DNA of 64,000 nt from Tubiluchus corallicola (lineage: Eukaryota; Priapulida; Priapulimorpha; Priapulimorphida; Tubiluchidae), in assembly GCA_030141605.1 (NCBI GenBank), contig JAQGDQ010000132.1, positions 401,297 to 465,296 on the forward strand, written 5' to 3'. Shown here one piece after another: positions 25,983-38,200 of the stretch; the first letter of the stretch is position 1, and every line of letters starts with the position of its first letter. The notes beneath the pieces are model-generated. The model had not been told where the DNA came from. It did no database searches and saw only the letters and a list, made by a program, of their open reading frames with translations. Made by a program: the position numbers and the translations under genes.

Positions 25983-28591
25983 ACTACTTGCCTGTTATTG
26001 TCTGCATTGCCTGCCTTCTCGGGTGTGGTAGAGATTGGACGACTAGCCTAGTCTCTTATAGAAGTGGAGTTAATGAAATCTTTTCGTGGTTATTGACGTC
26101 CACGTGGACTGCTGGTGATGACGACGTTGCAAAATTTCCTACACTGAAGGCAAAGTTCATCAGGATGTACCAAGATAAAGGTGCACGATCTCACCACGAA
26201 GCTTCGACAATCCAGCAGCCTACTACTCCACGTCCACGTCCACGTCCAAGTCCAAATGTGAGGTGTTTTGAGTTGGAAAACTTCATTGGCAGTGGAACGC
26301 GTACATACTCATTTTCCGAAACTACAAATTACACAATTACTGAGTTACACGATGAAGCGGCGGCTGCACAGTTAATTAATACTAATCAAGTGAAAGATTC
26401 TGGAGCATCTACTACGTCACAGAAAATTGTTATTAAGGCAGCTGGTGGTAAGGACTCTACGTATCCCGCTCCAATATATGTAAGTAAGACAAGGAAAATA
26501 ATTACAGAATTCATTGGATCTGGATCTGCTGAAGGTACGTGCACTGGTGATACTCGAAGTGTTGTTATCGAGAGCCCTGCCGTTAAGTTAAGCCCTGTTG
26601 GTGAAGGAGTTTATGCTGGTGAATCATCTGCTGCTATTTCGGAATCGCTTGGTGCTGCGAAAGTTCCTGCGCAACTGCCTGAAACACGCCAATTTGAAAC
26701 TTGTTCTCCTAAAGTTCTATCTGACAACGAAATACCTGCAAATAAAACAAGAACTGTGATAACAGACAGTGATTATGGGGACATGCTAGGCCTGCACAAA
26801 GCCACAGATGACAACAAACAAAGTTTGGCATCACCAAAAGGTAAAATCGTGCCAGATAAAGCAATTAAAGCTGAGACAGCAAAAGAAACGGGGGACAAAC
26901 AAAAAGTACCAATCCAAGTTGATAAAACCGAGCTTGATGAAGTAAATAAAACCGAAATAGCGAAAGAAAAGGAAAAACGCACAAAGGAAAAGAAACACGA
27001 CCCAGAATGTGATAAAGGCAAAGCTAGGAAGGATAAGGGAAAGCATGAAATAGTAACTAATGAACCCGATACAAAAAGCAACAAAATCGAACCTGAAAAA
27101 AGAAACCCTGAAATTAGAATTGATAATATACCTGAGACAAGGGACGACAATACGATGAACGAAAATGAAACAAAAAAAATTAACACGAAAAGTGAAATAA
27201 AACCTGCCGAGGTAGCCAGCAAAAATCAAACGAAAAGGCATTTTGGTGGGGACAAACCACACGAAGGAGCAGCCGAAACTAAGGATCCGGATTCTAAAAA
27301 AACTGACAAAGCAGCTACTGCGGAAAAACTCGATAAAACCAAACGTAAAGACAGCGGTAGTAAAACAAGTGATCATAGTGATGGTAGACCTGCTAGTGCT
27401 AAACCAGAACCTAAGGAGAAAAGTGACAGTAGACCTGCTAGTGCTAAACCAGAACCTAAGGAGAAAAGTGACAGTAGACCTGCTAGTGCTAAACCAGAAC
27501 CTAAGGAGAAAGGTGACAGTAAACCTGATAGTGCTAAACCAGAACCTAAGGAGAAAAGTGACAGTAGACCTGCTAGTGCTAAGCCAGAACCTAAGGAGAA
27601 AAGTGGCAGTAGACCTGCTAGTGCTAAGCCAGAACCTAAGGAGAAAAGTGGCAGTAGACCTGCTAGTGCTAAGCCAGAACGTAAGGAGAAAAGTGGCAGT
27701 AGACCTGCTAGTGCTAAACCAGAACCTAAGGAGAAAAGTGACAGTAGACCTGCTGGTGCTAAACCAGAACCTAAGGAGAAAAGTGACAGTAGACCTGCTA
27801 GTGCTAAACCAGAACCTAAGGAGAAAAGTGACAGTAGACCTGCTAGTGCTAAGCCAGAACCTAAGGCGAAAAGTGGCAGTAGATCTGCTAGTGCTAAGCC
27901 AGAACCTAAGGAGAAAAGTGGCAGTAGACCTGCTAGTGCTAAGCCAGAAGAACCTAAGGAGAAAAGTGACAGTAGACCTGCTGGTGCTAAACCAGAACCT
28001 AAGGAGAAAAGTGACAGCAGACCTGCTAGTGCTAAACCAGAACCTAAGGAGAAAAGTGACAGTAGACCTGCTAGTGCTAAGCCAGAACCTAAGGAGAAAA
28101 GTGGCAGTAGACCTGCTAGTGCTAAGCCAGAACCCAAGGAGAAAAGTGACAGTAGACCTGTTAGTGCTAAACCAGAACCTAAGGAGAAAAGTGACAGTAG
28201 ACCTGCTAGTGCTAAGCCAGAACGTAAGGAGAAAAGTGGCAGTAGACCTGCTAGTGCTAAGCCAGAACATAAGGAGAAAAGTGGCAGTAAACCTGCTAGT
28301 GCTAAGTCAGAACATAAGGAGAAAAGTGGCAGTAAACCTGCTAGTGCTAAGCCAGAACATAAGGAGAAAAGTGGCAGTAAACCTGCTAGTGCTAAGCCAG
28401 AACGTAAGGAGAAAAGTGGCAGTAGACCTGCTAGTGCTAAGCCAGAACGTAAGGAGAAAAGTGGCAGTAAACCTGCTAGTGCTAAGCCAGAACGTAAGGA
28501 GAAAAGTGGCAGTAGACCTGCTAGTGCTAAGCCAGAACATAAGGAGAAGAAGAGCTCAACTGGAAAATCTCGTCCTAAACCAAAATCGTAG
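25983..28591 (+). CDS. Linker-type exon C: conserved module plus 26 tandem 15-residue repeats, no Kelch
   Basis: A single frame runs 868 residues to TAG at 28591. A good acceptor (ttttcattgtctctcag) ends at 25982 and gives phase 1, as for the A and D linker exons. Later phase-1 acceptors are possible, because the first 60 residues look unlike the rest; an in-frame ATG at 26164 could be a start instead. Residues about 93-222 carry the module shared with A. Then comes a Lys/Glu-rich region and, from about 27385, the repeat array. There is no BTB, BACK or Kelch sequence before or after it nearby. AATAAA at 28784 suggests a real 3' end. A GTAGGC at 28588 could act as a phase-2 donor that removes the stop, but no matching Kelch exon follows before gene D. 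Function unknown; possibly an adaptor isoform without a propeller. Confidence 0.75.
27385..28547 (+). repeat. Coding minisatellite: 26 copies of a 45-bp / 15-residue unit
   Basis: The consensus residue unit is GSRPASAKPEPKEKS, with D/G at position 1, R/K at 3 and P/R/H at 10. Copy 13 has one extra residue (EE). Units keep the frame throughout. Copies with the PEH or PER variant and GSK cluster at the 3' end, and D-type copies in the 5' half, which suggests stepwise local expansion. The product is highly basic and probably disordered. Confidence 0.95.
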
Positions 28592-31500
28592 GCGTTTTGC
28601 ATGTACTTCACATACGAGGACATTGCACGTGATTATCTATCTCATATGTCGGATGCGATTTTTTATGATAATTCGGCTCCACAATTTTCATATTTCAAGT
28701 ACCCTTTACGATATACGCAGATGTAAGAAACAACTTTATCGAGTAAAAACAATTATTGGAAAGTTGCCTCATTGACAAAATGCAATAAAACACGAAAAGA
28801 TATTAAAACATAAATTAGTATTTTCTTTTCGTATACGTGTCTCTTTGAAAAGTAGATCCTAAAAGGAAACAGGACTTTAAGCTAAAACAGGATTTTAAAC
28901 AATAATCTACCGTATAAAACATTGAAAGGGGACATAATTGTTTTTTTTAAGAATGACTTATACAAAAGAATTATTTTTCGCTTTCCGCTAATCTACTTAG
29001 ACTGGGTCTAGCGCCTGCACATCGAAAACGCGTTGCACAAAAAATAGGCACTGTACTTGATCATAAGAGCACAGTTCAGTGTGACAGTGCACACGCTCAA
29101 GAACTCATGCGTTGGCACAGCTGCAAACTTGAAATTTAAATTTTTGAAGCTAAATTTATGAAGTTTTTGGGTAGTCAATTTTAGCCAGTAGCATTGTATG
29201 TCAATTTTCGCTTTCGCTACCACGTGTAACATACTCGTGGAATGTTTCTGTCGCTTGAAAATTATGTTCAGTTCCGACACCGTCTCTAGGGATTCGTCCA
29301 CCATTAAGTGACCTTATAAACTATCTTAACTTTCTAATTTTATCATCAGAAGCGACTTTCCGCAAGCAATAACTGCTTAAATGAATTCAAACTTCTGTAG
29401 ATTACCTAATGTTCATATAAAAATATCACAAAATTAGCAATCTAACTTTTTGTAAGAGCTTACTGTACTGTTGACGGAAATTGATAATGCGCTGCTTTTC
29501 TTCAGCCGATGATGAACGATAAAAAATAGGCGCTCAAAATAACAGCTGAAATGATCATGACTTTAAAATGATTTTAATAATCAAACCGGTCGCTTATCAC
29601 ACTGTCATTACTAAGTCCTTCTAACATTTTTCACGAAAACTGAAATAAGCCAAACTTCCCAGAAGACTTGGTCTTTCCTTTAATACAAGCTTGTTGAATA
29701 GTATTTCATGTATATTGATTTGTTTAATTTTTGTAAAATTCATCTTTTAAATAACTTTGGGCTTACCAGAAAACAAAACTATGTGCATAGCATCACTGAC
29801 ACGTTTTCACTTCTCGGTTCCACGGTCTTAATCTGTGAAAAAATAAACAACTAGTAGCACGGCTGGGAGACCAAGTCGATTCATATGACACAACATGATC
29901 TATATATTATATATACACGATGTCAAAAAACAGGAGAAAATGGCCAAACAAGGGAATAGATGTATAAATATAGTGGCATTTAGGAAGAATTAACGGTAAA
30001 AGTTTCGTATAAGCATTACGAAATTCATAAAATTTCTCTCTCACTCTTTCTTTCTTTCTTTCTCGCTGTCTTTCTCTCTCCCCCAATGGCAATTTTCTTG
30101 ATCCACATTTGCGTATCGACCTCATGGCAGCCTGCAGTAAAATCAGTTACCACTTCCAGGAAGCAGAAGCAAGACGTATCGTGTAAAAGGATTCCTTCTT
30201 GCATCCAGTGCTTAAAGGACAAGAAAAGGGATACCTGAAATAGGTTTGAGAAAAATCGCCTTAAAAATTATAATACCTTGCAGCAATTTTATGCATATAT
30301 TTATACTCACGTTAAAATGATTTTTTGTTTGTTTTCTTTTTAAATCTGCCACGATATTGTTCCGAAGTCGCTATTACATGACGTCACTACGCAAACGTAA
30401 ATCAGGGGAAGAAAAGGAAATGTTAAATTATGTCCCCAAAAACTTTTCATGCAAATCTGCATTACTTGGCATTTCGCTTACCTGCTTGAAAGACTTAAGT
30501 AACTAGAAGTAATAATTGAAAATTTTCATGCCAGTAGGTAAAATGTCGCTGGCTGACCCTCCAGGGTGCACCACTCACTAACCAAAACTGAAAAATTTAT
30601 CTTATTGACAAGATACAGTAATTTAAAATTTGACTTAATTAGTGACATGTGTGCTATTTTTATACTCTGTGGTTGAGCCAATGTAAACCAATTCATTTTC
30701 GTGGTTTCTAGGCATTTTGAGCCAAACAATGGTCGGAAAATTAATGAAAAAATAAGCAGTATTTCAACTGTTTCCCACCTTTAAGGATACAAAATTTAGG
30801 TATAACTCAAAAGCAGCACTTTCTTTCTCTGCTCATTTAACCACTTTCAAATCATCCATGTAGGTCCTTTAATCTCTCGTCAATAACATAAGTAATATCA
30901 TTCCCGTTTGTGATCAATCCCTTTTTTGTGAGTCAGACAACAATATGACTAGCTGTCAACTACATCACATATTTCATCATATTCACAAAAACAAAATCAT
31001 TTTCATTTAAAAACTCATCCATTTCTTTCTTTGAATTCACAATCTATCTGCTTTTCTTGTCATTTTCAGGGGTATATCAAAAAAATTATAACGCCCTAGG
31101 CTGACAGTCCCATCCTGCGCACCTATATTGTTATATATGAAGCCCAAGAAACAATTATTGTATTATATTAGTAATACTACTACTTAAATACTCTTGTTGT
31201 TTTTGTTAATTTCATTTATTTGTACTGGCTTATAGCCAAGGATGTTGCATAACTGCTTGTGGTGTAAGACGTTTTATATAAGAATGATTGTATATCTTTG
31301 TTATAAACGTTATAATGGCGCTTATTATAAAAGCAACTATCTGTGATGTGTTATAAAATACACGTTTTGTGTGAACACGAAAGGATACACATTTTCTGAG
31401 TATAGAGGAGAATAGAAATTTTTTACACTGAGTCATTATTTGGCACCCTAGTCTACAGCCGGGTTAGTCATTGATAAATACGCCCTGATCTTTTTCACCA

Positions 31501-32236
31501 CAAGTTCACTTATTGGTTCACTCATTCGTAATTAATCGTATTACTAGTAGCGCATAGGTAGGTCTCAGTTGCGTTGACCTTTTATTCCAAAATAAAAATA
31601 AAAGACAGGCCCTAACAACATCGCTGTCCAGACTCAAAGATGGTTGCCTCGTTTATGGCCCCAAAATGAAAGTCAAAAATAGGACCTAACTATATCGCTG
31701 TCAGCGCCTCTTACCCTATCCCGGGTGTCTACCGTCCATGTTTTGTTATGTTAACTTTTTAACTTATTCAAAGTCCTGCTAGAGAAAAATTAAATGAAAT
31801 GGGAAACAAGAAAATAAAAAAAAGATTTTTAAAACGGCGTGGCTAAGTTACGTAACAGTGGACAAAACGTACATGTATCTGCTGAGTCTTGCACAACACG
31901 TCATTGCATTATCTTAATTACTGTATTGTTCAAAATGTTCAAATTCTGTCATTTATTAACATTAACAACGTTAGTGGACATAAGAAATACTCAATCTATT
32001 TTGCTTTGTAACTATTAGTTATACTCTTGCTATACTTCTACGTTGGTTTAAGCCTAGCGGCACTCAGCTGCTCTAATAAATAATGACGTAATTGATGATG
32101 AAATGTGACAACATCGCTTCGCAGTACTGTAACACCAGAAGTGGCAGAGTGGAGGGACCCCAGTTATCAAAAACAATGCTCAAATTTTTTGTAATGTATC
32201 GATTGTTATAAATAAGCTTTACATTTCTTCGCAAAG
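28592..32236. other. Spacer between C and gene D
   Basis: AT-rich. It contains the C poly(A) signal near the start and a short CT-rich tract at about 30036-30085. I scanned for Kelch exons that could complete cassette C and saw none. No convincing gene on either strand. Confidence 0.6.
28784..28789 (+). terminator. Poly(A) signal after exon C (AATAAA)
   Basis: AATAAA about 195 bp after the TAG at 28591. It supports C as a genuine 3'-terminal exon. Confidence 0.6.
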
Positions 32237-35200
32237 ATGATAAAAAGCTGCTTAAACGACTCTCAGAGTGAAGAGGAATGTTCTGAGACGGAAACAGAGC
32301 GAAGTAACCCAAAAATTGCTATTACCATATGCAACCCTAAAACGCTGAAAGAACAGGTATGTCACATTCACAAACACGAGGTAGATGTATCGGTAGTAGC
32401 AGACAACCGTAGCGTTCAAAAGCTATTGAAAGGCTTCAGAAAAATCAAAACTGTCCCTGCTTCTAGGTTTATCAACCCGTTTCCTCCTCTGGCCTATGTT
32501 ATTTAAAAACGGATAAACTTCCCACAGTCAGTGAGTTGTGTATGTGCTACCCAATATATAATGTAAGTGTAATATAACATATAATATATATATGTGTAAT
32601 ACATATAAAACGAAGTTCCTGTTTCCAGGAAATATCTTTTCCAAACTTTGTTTTTCTCTAAAATGGTACCTCTTATTTTCTAATCAATCTTTTTCAAGCA
32701 TTGAAATTCAACAATAGGAGAAATGTTACACAATTTTTAATTTTCTCTGATTTAAATTCACCGATGTACAGAAGAACTGAATATCTAAACATACCTCAGG
32801 GCAGAAAATCAAAGAACTGACTATCTAAACAAATAACAGTCAGAGAATTAACTAAGTAAGTTTATCACTTGTTTTTATTTTCAAAACTTTATAACGTCCA
32901 AAGGTAATGCGCAAACAAAATTCAGTACAATAAGGATGACTTTATTAAGTTTCGTCGCTGAGACTGGTGCAGTAGACCTCCTTAAATTTGTTTTTTGTTT
33001 GTGTAGAACAAGGTGAAAATGCAATTGCAAAATTTCTGAAACGAAAAGGTGGTAATGTAATTCTCTTGGTTCTGATTCAGACCCAGTCTCAACTCTTCTC
33101 TTTCTCATTTCATTTCTTTTTTGGCTGAGGTTGGTTTCGCAAATGGTATAATTGTCGATTTATTCCATCACTAACACTATCAAAATTCTAAATAACTTTA
33201 TATCATTATTGTTGTTTCTTACACTCCTAACTAAATAATACGAGTTAAGTTTTTTTAAATTTGTGTAGATCAATTGCCATCTGCAAGGCCACTTTACCCC
33301 TCAACCACTTCATACAGGTAACGACCCTGGCGATGTTCGACATGTCAGTTTTTCAGAAAGCAAGTTTCATTACTTGTGCACTAAAGACCTAAAAGACATA
33401 CTCCCAACAGCGGAGAGTCAAACCGATCTGGACGTGGCACGTAAATATTGGCTAGGCGAAGCCGATGAGCTGCTAAAGTATGGAGAAGGTTGGTGGTTTA
33501 AAACTGTTGCAATTTTTTCTTTTTCTTTTTACAAAATCTGATATAGAAATGAGGCGTAAATCCGCTTGATTAGTGGATCTGTCGTGCTGAACTAACTGAT
33601 CACTTTAATTCAGTGCTTTACCTACAGTATACACGCAAAATAGTGGTTGGCGAATTAACTTTTTTGGTGTAATAGCCTAATTGTGCAGACTGCAACTTTG
33701 CATACCTACTGTAAGGAAAGTCAATTATTAAAGTCATCGATTAAGGTAAACAAGGCTTCAATGTGACGCTCTTATTCGACACACATAGATGTACTGAAAG
33801 TTGATGAATGCCTTGTTCCGGTACTGCGTAAGTTGGGATGAATTTCTGGGTAAGAAAATTTCTGTTGAACTAGGTCTCATTAACTTGACAAGTGGTTATG
33901 AGTAGTATTTCAATCATTTGGGATGATACTTATTAATTTATTATTTATTTTCTTTATTTTAGATTTTAATCAATGCATAAAGTACTATATAAAAACAAAT
34001 GAGTGATGCAGATTATAAAACTGTATACACAAAATAAAAAAAACTGTACAAGAGAAGCACAAGTTAGTTTAGATAATAAAGGAAGAAGTTAGTAATGAGT
34101 TCCAATATTATATGTACAATGATGTATATCGAATATCTGTATCAGTTTTCTATGTGCTGGTTTGCATTGGAAGATATGTTCGGCTGTCATTTTTTGTTAT
34201 TCATGCGATGCGGTACATCGGGCCGTGTCTGGCACGGTGGTAGACCGAAACCCCGCCACCGAAAGCGGCCGAAACCCGGAATCGTGTGATTTCGATACGT
34301 GTTGTATAAGCAGCATTATGTGTGTTGACTGGACAAGTTTATAGTTCTTTTGATGCAAATATGAGCAACACTACAGAATGTTTTTCAAGTATGTTACCGA
34401 ATATTTATTTTTTTATTTAGAGTTTATTTCAGCACATAAAAAATGCTATATAAAAGTTAAAATTTGCACAAAGACTAAGAAATACTACATGTCATGCACT
34501 ACTAAAAAGCCACTAAAATTTACAAAAAAGGTATAGTACAAATATACACATAATTTAAAAATACAAAGGAAAAATACGAAGTTAAAAAAACAGCAGTTAT
34601 TACATCAGTAAATCATGCCTTCTAAATATTCTACTATAAAATCATGCATCAGCTTGATGGCAAACCAGGCGACTACACTACTTGTTGACTATTTCTATTG
34701 CATTTCTAGCTCCTATTGTATATCCTAACATTGAAGACCCACCAATGTTCTTCTACGATGGAGAAAAACCAGATTCGTTGATCATCGTCGACAGTGTCCT
34801 ATTCCAAGTTCATAAATCAGTTTTATATCGTAACAGTCGTTACTTTGATGAATTGTTCAGGGACAGTACCTTAAGAGAAAATATGTCAGAACTGGCTTTT
34901 GATGACGTCACGCCAAAAGCCTTTCGAGCTCTACTGATGTACTATTACGACGTAAGATTGAAATTGACCAAAGACAATGTGTGCGAGCTACGCTACGCAG
35001 CGTCTAAATTTGGCAATAGAGAACTTGTAGAATATTGTGATCTATTTCTCAAACAGTCATTTAACGAAAATTCTATTTTGAAGTCGTACGAGAAAGCGCG
35101 CATGGCAGGGTTGACAGAGCTCTGTGTCAAGACACGCCGTTTCATCAGAAAGGAGTTTACGACCATATCCAACAGTATTGACTTCCTTTTACTTTCACAG

Positions 35201-38200
35201 CCAATTCTTTGCGAGATCTTGTCAGATGATGAAGTTCAAGTTAACTCTGAGCTGGAGGTATTCCAGGCGGCGCTGCGGTGGTTAAATCACGACCCGGAGG
35301 TACGCATGCGTAATGCGGTGGAAGTGTTGAAGTGCATCAGACTACACACCATGTCTAGAGAGGAACTGTTTCAAAGTTTGCGAGAAGCTCCTTTCTTGAT
35401 GCAAAACCCGCATGCGCGCGATATCATCCTGAATGCTAACTGGTATGATTATTTTCTCATAATATAATAATTATAATGAAACTCTTTATTGCATATGTCA
35501 TATAACAGCCGAACGGTACAGATTATAAACACACATTCACAATATGTAGTAATTATAACATGTAACTGTTGTTATCAATTGTGTTAATGAACCTGATAAA
35601 AAACCAATGTAAGTGGCCAACGGATGACTATTCGGGTTAAAACGTGTTCATGTAGTAATGTGTTAATGTTAATGTCGGTTTATATGATATAATACATAAA
35701 TATCGGTCATTGAAACCTATTGTTGATGTGTGGTGGATGTTCGTGAAGTTTTTTTAGTGATATGAGCACATTTTTTTATTTTAGAGCACAAAGGCTGCCT
35801 AGTTATAATTATATAGTTTATATGAGCCCTAATTTATGTAGGCTATTTTTAGAGTTAATATATTCTCTTTTAGCTGCTTTTTAATCTGTTTTAGGGTTTT
35901 AGCAGATTTTACTTGAAGCGGGCTTCGCAAACTGAATTGTGACCATATTTATTGTTAGTTTTTGTTTGTTTAATATCACGTGTTCTTGTCTTTAGTTGTC
36001 ATAATAAAATTTAGTGGATTTCTTGATTATCTTTACCCAACACCTAACTTGACTCTGTGCCATAACGTTTAATCAATGGTCTAGCCCTGTTTATGTTTTT
36101 CTATATGACAATTTATATATACTTCATGCTAGTATATATAAAATTGGAACATTAAGCGATTCCATTTGTCTCTATTTGCTTTTTTGTATTCTGTCATTTA
36201 ATTTTTTTAATTACAGTATTAAATTTTGTGCTAAAGGGCATCCTTAATTCTCTTTACGCTGCCTCTACCAGCCGTCTCAAAATCGTCCACCAACTGGTCT
36301 ACTTAAGTCCTAGACGCCCCTTCTTGTTCTGGCCCGCAAAAAGAGAGGCTGTTTATATCAAATAAAACTTAATTATTTTGAACTTAGTCCGCCAAGAGAA
36401 CTGGAGAATCCTAATGTTCTGAACCAGAACAAATTACTTGGTCCTTAAAAAGATTTAGAACAACCTTCGCTTGGAAAAAGGCAAGGTGCCGTGTTAGTTG
36501 CCAATGCCAAAGAGTAATCATTAAACAGCTGATTCTTCTGGTGTTTTTAGCTTTTATCACTCTTCGCAGTAGAATTCTTTATTTTTGTTATTCTGACTTT
36601 TTACACTTTCAATCACAGACAGAACTGGATAAGTCAGTAAGTTTTTTCTTGAGGGCCTACAATTTTAGGCTGGAATTTGAGAAAAATGCTATTGTGGCAT
36701 ATACATGTGCAGAATAATACCAGTGTAGTTTTGTTGTATGTTAAAATTGCTCTCAATGACATTCACTCATTGATATAACCTAATCATATCATTGCAGGTA
36801 TAAAACCTGCTTGGAGGAAGAGCAGTTATCTAAGGCATCATTTTTGCAAAATTTTCCGGGGACCAGGTGCAATTTGAGTCCAAGAGTAAGTAGAATTCAT
36901 TTTTCTGGTCACGGGTTAACATGGATCTTACAATATATTGTGCTGAAGGCGACATTGCCGATAACGGTAGTTTCAATGTCGAAATGTGCATGCTTCCATT
37001 GTGACAAAAATAACTCCAAAATCTTAAACCAAAGTAAAGAAAATTCTAACAAAGACCAGCCAGGAATGTGTCTTACATCCTCCATGCCAGTGGAACTGGT
37101 GCTGATATGCTAAAATGACCTACAGGCTCACGGATATTCTGCTTGCTAGACTAGTTATAGGTAGGTGCTAGTATGCCCAGGTTCTGAAAGGCCCACGCCC
37201 AGGAGTCATTGCAATATAGAAGAAACGTACCTAATAAATCGCCCTTCATTACAATATTTACAAAAGTAATGATGATGCAAATGGCACTCATTCAATCACT
37301 TAATAAAGCAACGAGATTCTTTGTTACAAAAGAAAAAGTATAACTTCACCAACGCGGCTCTTCATGGCTTCATCTAACTTGATTTCATTAATTGTTACGA
37401 TAATTGATAGCCATTAATGGTTGAGGGTCAAAATGGGGTTATCAAAAATGTAATCACTAGTCACGTGAGCTTGTTATTATTAAAGCATGTGAATATTCTA
37501 GCCTTTTACACAAGTACACAGAATGATAATGATGATGATGGTAAATCTTTTATTATGCTTCTATTTGCAGTACATCAGCATATGATATCCATGAAATCCA
37601 TGTAAAGATATTAGTGACACACATACGTACATACTGTACATAATTACGTAATAATAAAAGCAACTGTATAAAATTATATACAAATAAACAAGTGCATGCA
37701 TATAAACAAATACGTTAGAATGTACAAAATATACAAAATGCTTAGGTATTGTAAAGTTTTGGCAAGTTGTTGTAATGATCAGATTCGATCATTATATAAT
37801 AAGTTACATAATAACTTAATACATAATAACATTACATAATAAAGTTATTACGTCACCATTACCCACAATGCCTGTTGTTCATTAGATCTCTGTACCTGTA
37901 GTACATAGGTAAACTATAAACTAATGATAAATTTTAAATATATGTAAACATCCTGGAAGTCTAAAGAGTCGTTCTGTAAATATACTTACTAGCGATTAGT
38001 TAACGTTTTCACAATGTACTTCACTAAGTCCAAAAATGCAGTAATTATACTTTTGGTTTGGTTTAAGCCTTTGATTGATCACTGATTGATCACAACTACT
38101 GATTGATCACCAAGCTCCAACATAAAATGTCTCCTCTTCCTTTGGTTGACAAATGCATTACGGACAATAAAATAGCAAATGATCTGGTGTCTGAGGGGAC

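Noticed and set aside
26831-28623. Overlapping long frames opposite and alongside exon C (up to 510 codons)
   Set aside because: The 45-bp repeat is a multiple of three and has no stops in several frames. Only the + frame continues into the conserved module and has an acceptor in phase.
33930-34600. Two AT-rich similar stretches resembling retroelement 3' ends (about 33950-34080 and 34410-34600)
   Set aside because: Shared words are short and low-complexity; no coding part or target duplication was found, so I did not list them as elements.
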